DNA of 8,999 nt, from contig CALCPB010000894.1 in the NCBI GenBank assembly GCA_937897665.1, positions 1-8,999 on the forward strand, read 5' to 3'. The notes beneath the pieces are model-generated. The model had not been told where the DNA came from. It did not search any database and saw only the letters and a list, made by a program, of their open reading frames with translations. Each line of letters begins with the position of its first letter. Within the stretch, counting starts at the first letter, position 1. The translations under genes and the position numbers were made by a program. Positions 1-6,683 of the stretch are shown in pieces. This stretch comes from an uncultured Halomicronema sp. (GTDB taxonomy: Bacteria > Cyanobacteriota > Cyanobacteriia > Phormidesmidales > Phormidesmidaceae).

Positions 1-801
1 GACGCCCCCGGCCATGCCTACTTGGGCGGCCATCACTACCCCTTGGCCGATTTCGCAGCCGTGAGCCACATGCACCATATTGTCGAGCTTGGTGCCTTGT
101 TTAATGCGAGTTTCACCCACGGCGGGGCGATCAACCGTAGAGTTGCAGCCAATTTCCACACCGTCTTCAAGCACGGTCGTGCCTGACTGCTCCATTTTTT
201 CCCAGCCGGTGGCGGTGGGTACAAAGCCGAAGCCTTCTGACCCGATCGCGGCCCCGCTATGCACTACACAGTCGGCCCCGATGTGAGTGCGCTCATGGAT
301 GACACAGTTGGCGTGCAGCACGGTGCGATCGCCGACAAGCGCATGCGGGTAAACCACCACGTTGGGATGAATGCAGACGCCATCGCCGATGGTGGCCCCC
401 GCCTGCACCACCGCATGAGCCCCAATGGCGACGTTCGCTCCGAGTTTAGCGGCGGCATCTACAATCGCCGTGGGATGAATGCCCGGAGCCAGTTGAAACG
501 GACGATAAAACAGCGCGATGGTGCGGGCAAAGCCCAATCGCGGATCAGCCGCACTCAGCCAGGCCAAACCCCGCTCATTCGCTTGGGTTTGCAGCGCTTC
601 ATCGGGCGGCAAAATCAGGGCGCTCGCCTGGGTAGTCGCGGCGTATTGGCCAAATTTTGCCCCTTCGATATAGCTGATACTGCCCGCCGTGGCCGTTTGT
701 ACCGCTGCAACCCCAGTGATATCGGGATCGCGTTCTGGATAGGCGGCTAGACTTGAGGCTTCAGTGATGCCAATCTGTTGGGCGATCGCGCTGAACTGCA
801 T
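1..801 (-). CDS. lpxD: LpxD, UDP-3-O-acylglucosamine N-acyltransferase (3' part missing)
   Basis: This enzyme adds the second 3-hydroxyacyl chain, from acyl-ACP, to the 2-amino group of UDP-3-O-acyl-glucosamine, the third step of lipid A synthesis in the cytoplasm. The window holds 267 codons read right to left from ATG at 801 and stays open through the left edge. Family members are about 340 residues, so roughly the last fifth is outside. Residues 1-100 match the LpxD N-terminal substrate-binding domain (GSISYIEGAKF at 40-50). From about 108 the hexapeptide left-handed beta-helix repeats begin (IHPTAIVD, AKLGANVAIG, ATIGDGVCIHP). GSEGFGFVP (187-195) and STVDRPAVGETRI (221-233) are family signatures. 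His247 in VHVAHGCEIG aligns with the catalytic His239 of E. coli LpxD. It follows rlmD after a 26 bp gap with no clear Shine-Dalgarno, so the two may share a transcript. The usual neighbours fabZ, lpxA and lpxC are not visible here. Confidence 0.93.
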   Translation of the reverse strand, partial: MQFSAIAQQIGITEASSLAAYPERDPDITGVAAVQTATAGSISYIEGAKFGQYAATTQASALILPPDEALQTQANERGLAWLSAADPRLGFARTIALFYRPFQLAPGIHPTAIVDAAAKLGANVAIGAHAVVQAGATIGDGVCIHPNVVVYPHALVGDRTVLHANCVIHERTHIGADCVVHSGAAIGSEGFGFVPTATGWEKMEQSGTTVLEDGVEIGCNSTVDRPAVGETRIKQGTKLDNMVHVAHGCEIGQGVVMAAQVGMAGGV

Positions 802-827
802 ACCGGTTCGATCAGAAAAGGGCTCTC

Positions 828-2198
828 TTACGCTACCAGAAACGCGACACACTCCACATGAGCGGTTTGGGGAAAGAAGTCAGCCGGTTGCACCCGCTGC
901 AGCCGATAGCCGCCTTCTTCGCACAGGCGCTTGAGGTCGCGCGCCAGCGTCGCGGGATTGCAGCTCATGTAGGCAATACGCGGCGGGTGCAGGGCCAGCA
1001 GCGCCGTCAGCACGCGATCGCCACAGCCCTTGCGAGGTGGGTCGAGTACCACAATGTCGGGAGCCTGATCGCGCAACGAGTCCCGCACGTCTGGCAGCAG
1101 CTTATCCACCGTGCCGGCTTTAAATCGGGCATTGCGAATGTTATTAAGTTTGGCGTTTTCGATTGCTACTTCCACCGCTTCCTCCTGCACTTCTAGGCCT
1201 AGGCAGAAGCTAGCGCGTTGGGCAATGGGTAAGGTCAGGGCACCAATGCCACAGTAGGCATCGACCACGATCTCCGTGCCGTGCAGTTGCAACTCATCCA
1301 GCATGACCCGCAGCAGCCGCTCTGCCTGCTCCGTATTGACTTGAAAAAAGTTGGTGGGGTAAATGTGAAAGGTCAGATTGGCAAATTCTTCTTCTAAATA
1401 GGGTTCTCCGACCACAAAGCGTGACTCTTTGCCCCAGATGGCATTGCCCGACTTACGGTTACGGTTGATGCAAATGCCCGCTAGGTTAGGATACCGGGCC
1501 TTCCATTCTCCACATTGTTCCTCCAGACCCGGCAACTCCCAGGTGGTGCTGACTAGCGTCAACAGCAGTTGACCAGTGCGCCGACCTACCCGCAGCGCCA
1601 GATGCCGTAGCGCCCCTTGCCGCGTGGTTTCGTCATAGATTGACCAGCCCTGAGCCTGAATGTCGCGCTTCACCTCAGCCAACAAGGGATCAAGACGATC
1701 ATCCTGTACCGGACATTGGTTAAGGTTAATGATTTGGTGGGTGCCTTTGCGGAAATAGCCGGCTTTGACAGTGCCTTCAGTCGATAGTCCGAGGGGATAG
1801 GTGGCTTTGTTGCGATAGCCCAAGGGGGCGTCTGCGGCCATCATCGGACTGATCGGCACGTTAGTGAAATGGCCGATCCGCTCTAGCGCGTCAACCACCT
1901 GCTGTTGTTTGGCCGCCAGCTGAGCCGTATAGGCTACTGGCTGCCACTGACAACCACCGCACTTATCGGCCACAATGCAGGGCGGACGAATGCGATTGCT
2001 CGACGCTTGCAAAACTTCCATCATCTGGCCGCGACCAAACGACGGCTTGATAAAAACTAGCCGCACCTGGACGCGATCGCCCGGCACGGTATTGGGCACA
2101 AACACGACCCGGTTGTCCCACCGGCCTACCCCATCGCCGTCGCTGCTGAGGTCGGTAATATCCAGTTCGAGGATTTCGCCTTGTTGCCAGTGAGTCAT
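828..2198 (-). CDS. rlmD: RlmD-type 23S rRNA (uracil-C5)-methyltransferase
   Basis: This is a SAM-dependent enzyme of the TrmA/RlmCD family that makes 5-methyluridine in 23S rRNA, position 1939 in E. coli. I place the start at ATG 2198, giving 456 residues, because homology begins at once with a TRAM domain (about 3-60, DLSSDGDGVGR). The frame stays open upstream to 2402, but that extension is low-complexity Leu/Pro sequence. Four cysteines for a [4Fe-4S] cluster are visible: C74, C80 and C83 (CIVADKCGGCQ) and C162. The methyltransferase part shows FFQVN (284-288), the SAM-binding loop VDAYCGIGAL (312-321), DPPRKG (386-391), the catalytic Cys413 in MSCNPATLARDL, and the general-base Glu449 in HVECV. 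All key residues are present. No Shine-Dalgarno is seen; the 53 bases before the start are almost all pyrimidine in the sense strand. RlmC or RumA-like specificity for other uridines cannot be excluded from sequence alone. Confidence 0.93.
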   Translation of the reverse strand: MTHWQQGEILELDITDLSSDGDGVGRWDNRVVFVPNTVPGDRVQVRLVFIKPSFGRGQMMEVLQASSNRIRPPCIVADKCGGCQWQPVAYTAQLAAKQQQVVDALERIGHFTNVPISPMMAADAPLGYRNKATYPLGLSTEGTVKAGYFRKGTHQIINLNQCPVQDDRLDPLLAEVKRDIQAQGWSIYDETTRQGALRHLALRVGRRTGQLLLTLVSTTWELPGLEEQCGEWKARYPNLAGICINRNRKSGNAIWGKESRFVVGEPYLEEEFANLTFHIYPTNFFQVNTEQAERLLRVMLDELQLHGTEIVVDAYCGIGALTLPIAQRASFCLGLEVQEEAVEVAIENAKLNNIRNARFKAGTVDKLLPDVRDSLRDQAPDIVVLDPPRKGCGDRVLTALLALHPPRIAYMSCNPATLARDLKRLCEEGGYRLQRVQPADFFPQTAHVECVAFLVA

Positions 2199-2251
2199 GG
2201 TAGAGAGGAGGAAGGTAGGGGGCGGAGAAGAGAGGGAAAAAAGTAGAAAGA
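2199..2251 (-). other. Polypyrimidine tract directly upstream of rlmD start
   Basis: On the plus strand 49 of 53 bases are purine; the exceptions are at 2201, 2216, 2223 and 2244. The sense strand of the rlmD leader is therefore almost pure C/U right up to the ATG. No Shine-Dalgarno can exist here. The tract also contains almost no possible stop codons, which explains why the rlmD frame stays open upstream. Whether it has a role in translation or RNA-protein binding is unknown. Confidence 0.5.
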
Positions 2252-2366
2252 CGACTCGCAGGCGCAAGACCGTCAGCATCGCAGCCAATGGTACGGGCAA
2301 GCGCGGCACGAATTGATAGTGCCTTGTCGCTGGCTGGGAAGCAGGGACGTCAGGGAGGGGTAGGAA

Positions 2367-2386
2367 AATTAACAGGAACGTTAATT
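2367..2386 (-). repeat. AT-rich inverted repeat between bioB and rlmD
   Basis: AATTAAC (2367-2373) and GTTAATT (2380-2386) are perfect 7-base arms around a 6-base loop, starting about 36 bases beyond the bioB stop in the direction of transcription. In the bioB sense strand it is followed by TTCC rather than a long T run, so it is at best a weak intrinsic terminator. It could also protect the bioB mRNA 3' end or be chance. The rest of the 223 bp gap shows no gene and no convincing promoter. Confidence 0.3.
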
Positions 2387-2421
2387 CTGCCATTCTGCCC
2401 AAATTGGGAATCAGACGAAAT

Positions 2422-3471
2422 TTAAGCGATCGCCAGGGCCTGCAGTTCAGCCACCGGATCGCCTGTCAGCTCGGAACCGTCGGGTGCTTCGAGCACAAAT
2501 CCGGCATCGCGAATCATGGCAAAATCGGCGGTGGCAGCTTGTCCGGGGGTGGTGAGGTAATCGCCCACAAAGATGGAATTTGCCGCATACAGTCCTAAAG
2601 GCTGGAGCGATCGCAGCTGCACTTCTCGCCCGCCCGCGATGCGAATTTCTTGGCTAGGCAACAGCAGGCGGAAGAGACACAGCATCCGCAAACACTGACG
2701 GGGATTCAGCTCAGAATGCTGGGAAAATGGCGTGCCTGGAATGGGAATTAAAAAGTTGATCGGTACGCTAGTCACCTCTAGCTGCCGCAATGACAGTGCC
2801 AGGTCAATCACATCATCGGCGGATTCGCCCATGCCGAGAATGCCACCAGAACAGGTGGTCAAGCCTGCCGATTTCACTGCCTTGACGGTATCGACGCGGT
2901 CTTCAAAAGTATGGGTAGTGCAGATATTTTCGTGGTTGTTCTCTGCAGTGTTGAGGTTGTGATTAACGCGATCGACCCCCGCTGCTGCCAAGCGTTCTGC
3001 CTGCTGCTCATCCAGCAGCCCCAGGCAGGCGCAGATTTTCATCGGATACTGTGCTTTGACCGATCGCACTAAGTCCAACACGCGGTTAAAGGTCGGCTCA
3101 GCGGGCGATCGCCCCGAAATTACCATGCAAAAGGTACCCGCCTTGAGCGTATGTGCCCGCTCTGCTGCTGCCAGTACCCGCTCTTGAGTCATGAGGGGAT
3201 ATTTGTCGATATCAGCGGTGGAAATTTTGGACTGGGAGCAGTAGTGACAGTCTTCAGGGCATAGACCGCTTTGGGCATTGAGCAAAAAGTGCAGCCGTAC
3301 CCGATTTTCCCAATAGTGGTGTCGTACTCGATAAGCCGCCTGCAGCTGTGCCAGCAGTTCGGTATCTGGGGCAGCCAACACCCGATGGGCCGCTTCACGA
3401 CTAATCACGTCTCCTGCCAGCGACTGATCAGCAAGCGAGTTCCATTCGGCGGTAGACAGCGGTGAATTCAT
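2422..3471 (-). CDS. bioB: Biotin synthase BioB (radical SAM)
   Basis: BioB inserts sulfur into dethiobiotin, the last step of biotin synthesis, using a SAM-cleaving [4Fe-4S] cluster and a sacrificial [2Fe-2S] cluster. Counting from ATG 3471 the protein has 349 residues. The radical-SAM motif [10 protein letters not shown] gives C71, C75 and C78. The second cluster's ligands are C115 (GTFCMV), C147 (KICACLG), C207 (TTCSGG) and R277 (EIRIAGGRE). [11 protein letters not shown] (170-180) and [15 protein letters not shown] (294-308) resemble the Bacillus-type enzyme more than that of E. coli. The frame extends 8 codons to a TTG at 3495; I prefer the ATG because family homology needs nothing upstream and the candidate promoter would leave TTG almost no leader. 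Neither start has a proper Shine-Dalgarno. No other bio genes lie in the window, so biotin genes appear scattered, as is common in cyanobacteria. Confidence 0.96.
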   Translation of the reverse strand: MNSPLSTAEWNSLADQSLAGDVISREAAHRVLAAPDTELLAQLQAAYRVRHHYWENRVRLHFLLNAQSGLCPEDCHYCSQSKISTADIDKYPLMTQERVLAAAERAHTLKAGTFCMVISGRSPAEPTFNRVLDLVRSVKAQYPMKICACLGLLDEQQAERLAAAGVDRVNHNLNTAENNHENICTTHTFEDRVDTVKAVKSAGLTTCSGGILGMGESADDVIDLALSLRQLEVTSVPINFLIPIPGTPFSQHSELNPRQCLRMLCLFRLLLPSQEIRIAGGREVQLRSLQPLGLYAANSIFVGDYLTTPGQAATADFAMIRDAGFVLEAPDGSELTGDPVAELQALAIA

Positions 3472-3503
3472 GGGCACAGCGAGATAAAAGGCCAACCTCT
3501 AGG

Positions 3504-3531
3504 CTAATACGCTAAAGCCCTTCGCGTTAAA
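3504..3531 (-). promoter_or_regulatory. Candidate sigma70-type promoter of bioB
   Basis: On the minus strand TTTAAC (3526-3531) and TATTAG (3504-3509) are separated by 16 bases. The predicted start of transcription, near 3497, would give a leader of about 26 bases to the ATG at 3471. Both hexamers are imperfect, so this is a weak call based on position and pattern only. Confidence 0.25.
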
Positions 3532-3582
3532 CCGGGCCAAGGTTTGTAGAACTTCTTGACGGTTCTCGATTTCGGGAAAGTC

Positions 3583-3621
3583 GGGGAGTGCGGGGGTGGC
3601 GGGGCCAGAGGACCGGGGGGG
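3583..3621 (+). other. G-run cluster, potential G-quadruplex
   Basis: Four runs of at least four G occur on the plus strand: 3583-3586, 3592-3596, 3601-3604 and 3615-3621, with gaps of 5, 4 and 10 bases. This fits an extended quadruplex pattern. It lies about 110-150 bases upstream of the bioB start, on the strand that is template for bioB. The neighbouring bases are also purine-rich (3605-3630). Function is unknown. Confidence 0.4.
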
Positions 3622-3779
3622 AAGAGAGCGGTGAATTGGAGAAGCCACTGTAGCGTTGGGAGTGAGCTGGTGATTCTCAGTTATGCAATTTGTCTGGAAT
3701 CTAGACGACCTAACCGGCTGTTAATTCTGGTTACCAATTGAGTAAAGGTGACAACTTTTAAGACGTTGAGACCGGTTGC

Positions 3780-3807
3780 GTGACGTCGCGATCGCGGACA
3801 ACGTCAC
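3780..3807. repeat. Inverted repeat GTGACGT/ACGTCAC around a HIP1 palindrome
   Basis: Perfect 7-base arms GTGACGT (3780-3786) and ACGTCAC (3801-3807) enclose 14 bases that begin with the palindrome CGCGATCGCG (3787-3796). It lies about 70 bases past the stop of the minus-strand membrane gene. It may act as a hairpin ending that transcript, although no T run follows, or as a protein-binding dyad. It is the only HIP1 copy in the window that is outside a gene. Confidence 0.4.
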
Positions 3808-3878
3808 ACCCAATCGCCCCAGCAGCCATTGATGTCGGCGATTACCAAAGGCTCAGCGACCCCCTACTCTCAGACTCC

Positions 3879-4217
3879 TCAATCCGATCGCCAGTTCCGA
3901 TATAGCGCCACACCAAATAGCCCCACCCCCCACAGCACCAAATTAGCGACAAACCACGACAGCCAAGTGGCTAAATGCCCCATCAAAGCCCACAGACCCA
4001 CGGTCATGCGGATTAGATAAGTGCCTAGCGAGCAGGGATGTGGGGGAATGTCCGGTGGAGCCGGTGGACAGGTACCCGTTTGCAGTACCTGCAGCGCCCC
4101 TGGCAAGATCCACGCCGTGCTCATGAGCAAGGGCGGCAACACCATAGACAGCAAAAACAGCCACGTCCATTTAGGCCATCGGCGCGATCGCGAGGTGGCG
4201 TTAGATCCTAAGCCCAT
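3879..4217 (-). CDS. Small hypothetical membrane protein
   Basis: I do not recognise this 112-residue protein. It starts at ATG 4217 and ends with TGA at 3879. The N-terminus is basic (SRSRRWPKW, 9-17), followed by a hydrophobic segment at about 18-38. A Pro/Cys-rich loop at about 39-65 has C50 and C62 (TCPPAPPDIPPHPCS). The C-terminal hydrophobic stretch at about 71-106, rich in Trp, could be one long or two short membrane helices. By the positive-inside rule the N-terminus should be cytoplasmic, placing the loop outside, where the two cysteines could form a disulfide; this is inference. It starts 30 bp after the DUF4330 gene ends, so the two are probably co-transcribed. The start has no clear Shine-Dalgarno. 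The HIP1 site at 4184-4191 falls within it. Being a clean frame with coherent membrane architecture in an operon-like position supports it as a real gene. Confidence 0.65.
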   Translation of the reverse strand: MGLGSNATSRSRRWPKWTWLFLLSMVLPPLLMSTAWILPGALQVLQTGTCPPAPPDIPPHPCSLGTYLIRMTVGLWALMGHLATWLSWFVANLVLWGVGLFGVALYRNWRSD

Positions 4218-4247
4218 GTCTTAGCAGAATGATTCGACGGCTTTAGC

Positions 4248-4787
4248 CTAACCTTCGTCGTCTAAGACGCGCACGCCGACCGTGCTGGTGTAGAAGCTGT
4301 AGAGATCGCCTTCGATCTGCACCTGAGTGCCGATTTTGACCGGGCTGTTGCCCACGACTGGGCTGTTTTCCGAGATTCGAGCGTTTTCATCGAGCAGCGT
4401 AATCAGCATATCGATGGTGTAGTTCAATTCCGGGCGGGGGTCTGGAAAAGATTTCACCGTGCCATCAGGCTGGGCCACCGCCTGACTGCGAGGCAGCTTG
4501 ACCACCTCTTTGATTTGAGCCGTGCCTGCCGGTTGGTTACGAATAATGATGTTAGTGGTTTCAGATTCCTTGAGGGTTTGATATAGACCCTCGGGGTCAG
4601 AAACGGTCAATCCCCTTACGATCAGGTCCACTTCCACCGGCACCGTGTCTTCGAGCTGGGCCACCGTGCCCCCCGTGCCAGGGAACAAGAAAATACCGGC
4701 CAGCACCATGAGGATGACCAAACCGGCACCAATATCTAACAGGCTGACCTTGCCAAACAGCCGACCTTTCGCATCTAAGATTGCCAT
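4248..4787 (-). CDS. DUF4330 family membrane-anchored protein
   Basis: This is a 179-residue protein that I recognise as a DUF4330-type cyanobacterial protein of unknown function. The N-terminus MAILDAKGRLFGKVSLLDIG is the family hallmark, followed by one transmembrane helix at about 17-36. A soluble domain lies outside the membrane (about 45-179), predicted to be mostly beta: VEVDLIVRGLTV, NYTIDMLITLL and VKIGTQVQIEGDLYSFY. I chose ATG 4787 rather than the in-frame TTG at 4832 because the family signature starts there and the sense strand has a purine-rich AAGAGAAAA about 6-14 bases upstream. The gene is first in a probable two-gene unit with the small membrane protein and diverges from the M48 protease gene across 194 bp. 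Nothing in the sequence shows what it binds. Confidence 0.8.
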   Translation of the reverse strand: MAILDAKGRLFGKVSLLDIGAGLVILMVLAGIFLFPGTGGTVAQLEDTVPVEVDLIVRGLTVSDPEGLYQTLKESETTNIIIRNQPAGTAQIKEVVKLPRSQAVAQPDGTVKSFPDPRPELNYTIDMLITLLDENARISENSPVVGNSPVKIGTQVQIEGDLYSFYTSTVGVRVLDDEG

Positions 4788-4862
4788 ACTTAATTTTCTC
4801 TTACTCGGTTTGCCAGCGGCCTGCCTTAGCAATGCCTCGGGAGGAAATCATTAATCGCTAGT

Positions 4863-4891
4863 ATTTAAGCATCCAGAACGGCAACTTGAAA
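4863..4891 (-). promoter_or_regulatory. Candidate promoter of the DUF4330 gene
   Basis: On the minus strand TTTCAA (4886-4891) and TTAAAT (4863-4868) lie 17 bases apart, with transcription expected to begin near 4855 and a leader of roughly 68 bases before the ATG at 4787. Each hexamer has about four matches to consensus. I found no equally good pair on the plus strand for the divergent protease gene. Confidence 0.25.
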
Positions 4892-4970
4892 GCGCCTCTC
4901 GACGTCATGAGAGATTGAGTAACCAAATTAGGCACTCTAAGCGCACGCCAGTAATGCCTAGCGAAGGGGC

Positions 4971-4975
4971 AGGAG
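4971..4975 (+). promoter_or_regulatory. Shine-Dalgarno AGGAG of the M48 protease gene
   Basis: AGGAG ends 6 bases before the GTG at 4982, an ideal spacing. It decides that the gene starts at GTG, since the signal peptide would be truncated by the next downstream Met (residue 17). It is the clearest ribosome binding site in the window; the other genes have weak or none. Confidence 0.7.
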
Positions 4976-4981
4976 ACCACA

Positions 4982-5836
4982 GTGATCAGAGTTTGGACAC
5001 AACAATTAAGAAATTTGGGTAAGCGATGGATGTACGGGGCGATCGCCCTGGTGGTGGCCAGCGGTTTGGTTGTCGCCACCCCCCAGCCTAGTAAAGCGGA
5101 CATCAACATTTTCGATCTGATTTTTAATGGAATTCAATATATTCAGCTGTCAAACTTGAACGACGAGCAAGAAGTCGATCTGGGCCGACAAACCGACCAG
5201 GCCCTGCAGCGCCAAGGCATACGCATTTACAACAGCAACCCCGCCGTGGTCAATTATGTGAGCGAAATTGGCCAGCGACTCGCTGCCACCAGCGCCCGCA
5301 GCAACATTCCCTATACCTTTCAAGTGGTAGCTGACGATAGCGTCAACGCCTTTGCGACCTCTGGTGGTTTTGTTTACATTCACACAGGGCTGATTCGCGA
5401 AGCCGACACCGAAGCGGAATTAGCAGGCGTCATTGCCCACGAAATTGGCCACATTGCTGGTCGTCACGCCGTCAACCGCATGCGCGAAATTGCCCTGGCG
5501 AACGGCATTGTGGGCGCGCTAGGGGTCTCCCAAGATGACTTAGTGAACATCGGCGTACAGCTGGCACTCTTTTTGCCCAACAGTCGTGGGGCGGAATACC
5601 ACGCGGATGAACTCGGCTTTGAAAATATGGGATTAGCTGGGTATGACCAACAAGGCTTAATTACCTTCATGCGCAAACTTGCAGAGGGCGGTTCGCCACC
5701 TGAGTTCTTTAGCACCCACCCTGACCCTAACAACCGGGTGAACAATCTCCAAACGATGTATCAAGAGTCGCGTCAGCCGGGCGCTACCGATGGCAATAAT
5801 CCTGAGATTTATCGGTCTCGGGTTAGTGGCGTTTAG
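4982..5836 (+). CDS. Exported M48 family zinc metalloprotease (BepA/LoiP-like)
   Basis: This 284-residue protein is a zinc endopeptidase of family M48, likely acting in the periplasm or at the outer membrane on misfolded envelope proteins, by analogy with BepA and LoiP; its substrate is unknown. A basic N-terminus, a hydrophobic core (about 18-32) and a site after SKA39 form a signal peptide. The protease domain shows NAFATSGGFVYIHTGL (122-137), the zinc motif HEIGH (H153, E154, H157), the third ligand E205 in AEYHADELG, and H246 in THPDPNNRV, all in standard order. There are no TPR repeats, so it is the short form. It starts at GTG with a strong AGGAG. It is the only plus-strand gene and its end overlaps the end of coaX by 14 bp. 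The C-terminal about 25 residues are polar and low in conservation. Confidence 0.92.
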   Translation: MIRVWTQQLRNLGKRWMYGAIALVVASGLVVATPQPSKADINIFDLIFNGIQYIQLSNLNDEQEVDLGRQTDQALQRQGIRIYNSNPAVVNYVSEIGQRLAATSARSNIPYTFQVVADDSVNAFATSGGFVYIHTGLIREADTEAELAGVIAHEIGHIAGRHAVNRMREIALANGIVGALGVSQDDLVNIGVQLALFLPNSRGAEYHADELGFENMGLAGYDQQGLITFMRKLAEGGSPPEFFSTHPDPNNRVNNLQTMYQESRQPGATDGNNPEIYRSRVSGV

Positions 5837-6683
5837 CCTGCTGCTGTTGGCGATAAGCGTGCAGGCCCCAAAACATCAGGTTGGCATCTTGAGAGAGTTC
5901 CGACACGGTCTTCTCGGTGGTCAACCAGGTGAATAAATCGGGGCCATCACCGCCAGTCAGAACCACTCGACCGCTGGGTTTTTGGCGGTGCCACTGCGCG
6001 ATGAAATCGCGAATGGTGGCGAGAGCACCCAACACGACGCCACCTTGAATGGCGCTCACCGTAGCGGTAGACCAGCGAGGGGGCAACTCAGACGGCAGCG
6101 GCAGTTGGGGGAGGGCCGCTGTGGCCTGGCTGAGTGCTTGGAACTGCAGGGCCAATCCCGGCAAAATTGCGCCCCCCAGCAGCCGGTGTGACGCCCCATT
6201 CGACGTGCCAGCCGTAAAGGTCAGGGCGGTACCGGCATCAATCACTAACACGGGCCAGCCATAGCGATCGCCCGCCCCCAGCAGGTTCAAGGCGCGATCG
6301 ATGCCCAAGGTCGGATACTGATTTTGTAGGGGTAACTCGGCCAGGTGAACCTCGTGGAAATTTGGGTAAGACTGCCAGAGAGCCGTTTGTTGCGGCACTA
6401 CGGATGCGCAATAGAGTTCGATCATCGCCGGGGTTGACGCTTCACAAGATGCCAAAAAGGGTTGAAACGGATCACTGTCGGCAAATTGGGTAAACAGCGT
6501 GAGCCAAGCCTGAGCAACATTGCCCTGCTGCGTGAGCCGGTTGACCTGTTCGGCGGTGAGCGGGGGCGTATGGCAAACCGCCTGCATCTGGCCGGCCCTA
6601 AATCCAGCCCAGTGAAGCCGCGTATTGCCCACGACCAGGGCTAGCCAGGGGGCGTCAGGGTCGGTCGGTCTGCCCTCAACCAT
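5823..6683 (-). CDS. coaX: Type III pantothenate kinase CoaX
   Basis: CoaX phosphorylates pantothenate with ATP, the first step of coenzyme A synthesis, in the cytoplasm. From ATG 6683 the protein has 286 residues. Motifs in order: WLALVVGNTRLHWAG (13-27, phosphate-binding), ASVVP (93-97), YPTLGIDRALN (123-133) with the probable catalytic base D129, VIDAGTALTFT (147-157), LLGGAILPGL (168-177) and TGGD (243-246). In most family members motif 1 is DxGNT; here the Asp position is V17. I recall cyanobacterial homologues having a similar change, so this is probably a lineage feature and not decay. The start overlaps the last codons of the glycerate kinase gene by 8 bp, suggesting translational coupling; a TTG one codon earlier (6686) is the alternative. 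The length is a little above the 250-260 typical of the family. Confidence 0.9.
   Translation of the reverse strand: MVEGRPTDPDAPWLALVVGNTRLHWAGFRAGQMQAVCHTPPLTAEQVNRLTQQGNVAQAWLTLFTQFADSDPFQPFLASCEASTPAMIELYCASVVPQQTALWQSYPNFHEVHLAELPLQNQYPTLGIDRALNLLGAGDRYGWPVLVIDAGTALTFTAGTSNGASHRLLGGAILPGLALQFQALSQATAALPQLPLPSELPPRWSTATVSAIQGGVVLGALATIRDFIAQWHRQKPSGRVVLTGGDGPDLFTWLTTEKTVSELSQDANLMFWGLHAYRQQQQAKRH

Larger units (their letters stand above)
3532..3878. other. Gene-free intergenic region
   Basis: Between the bioB promoter zone and the stop of the small membrane gene I see no credible gene. The open frame on the plus strand at 3556-3741 is 61 codons, Gly/Arg-rich at the start, and has no homology I recognise. 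The region holds a G-run cluster (3583-3621), a small inverted repeat AGAAC/GTTCT (3548-3566), a second inverted repeat with a HIP1 core (3780-3807), and otherwise unstructured sequence. It serves as upstream region of bioB and downstream region of the 3879-4217 gene. A small RNA cannot be excluded by eye. Confidence 0.4.

Noticed and set aside
259..750. 163-codon plus-strand open frame
   Set aside because: It lies fully antisense to lpxD, whose protein shows clear family motifs. The antisense product has no recognisable domain.
858..1196. 112-codon plus-strand open frame
   Set aside because: It is antisense to the catalytic domain of rlmD; the length is expected from the high GC content.
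2199..2402. N-terminal extension of RlmD by 68 codons to a TTG at 2402
   Set aside because: The extension is low-complexity Leu/Pro sequence encoded by a polypyrimidine tract. The TRAM domain begins right at the ATG at 2198.
3556..3741. 61-codon plus-strand open frame in the gene-free region
   Set aside because: The start is Gly/Arg-rich sequence from the G-run tract, with no ribosome binding site and no domain; most likely chance.
3943..4170. 75-codon minus-strand open frame in another frame of the small membrane gene
   Set aside because: It overlaps the 3879-4217 gene completely, while that longer frame has the coherent membrane segments and operon spacing.
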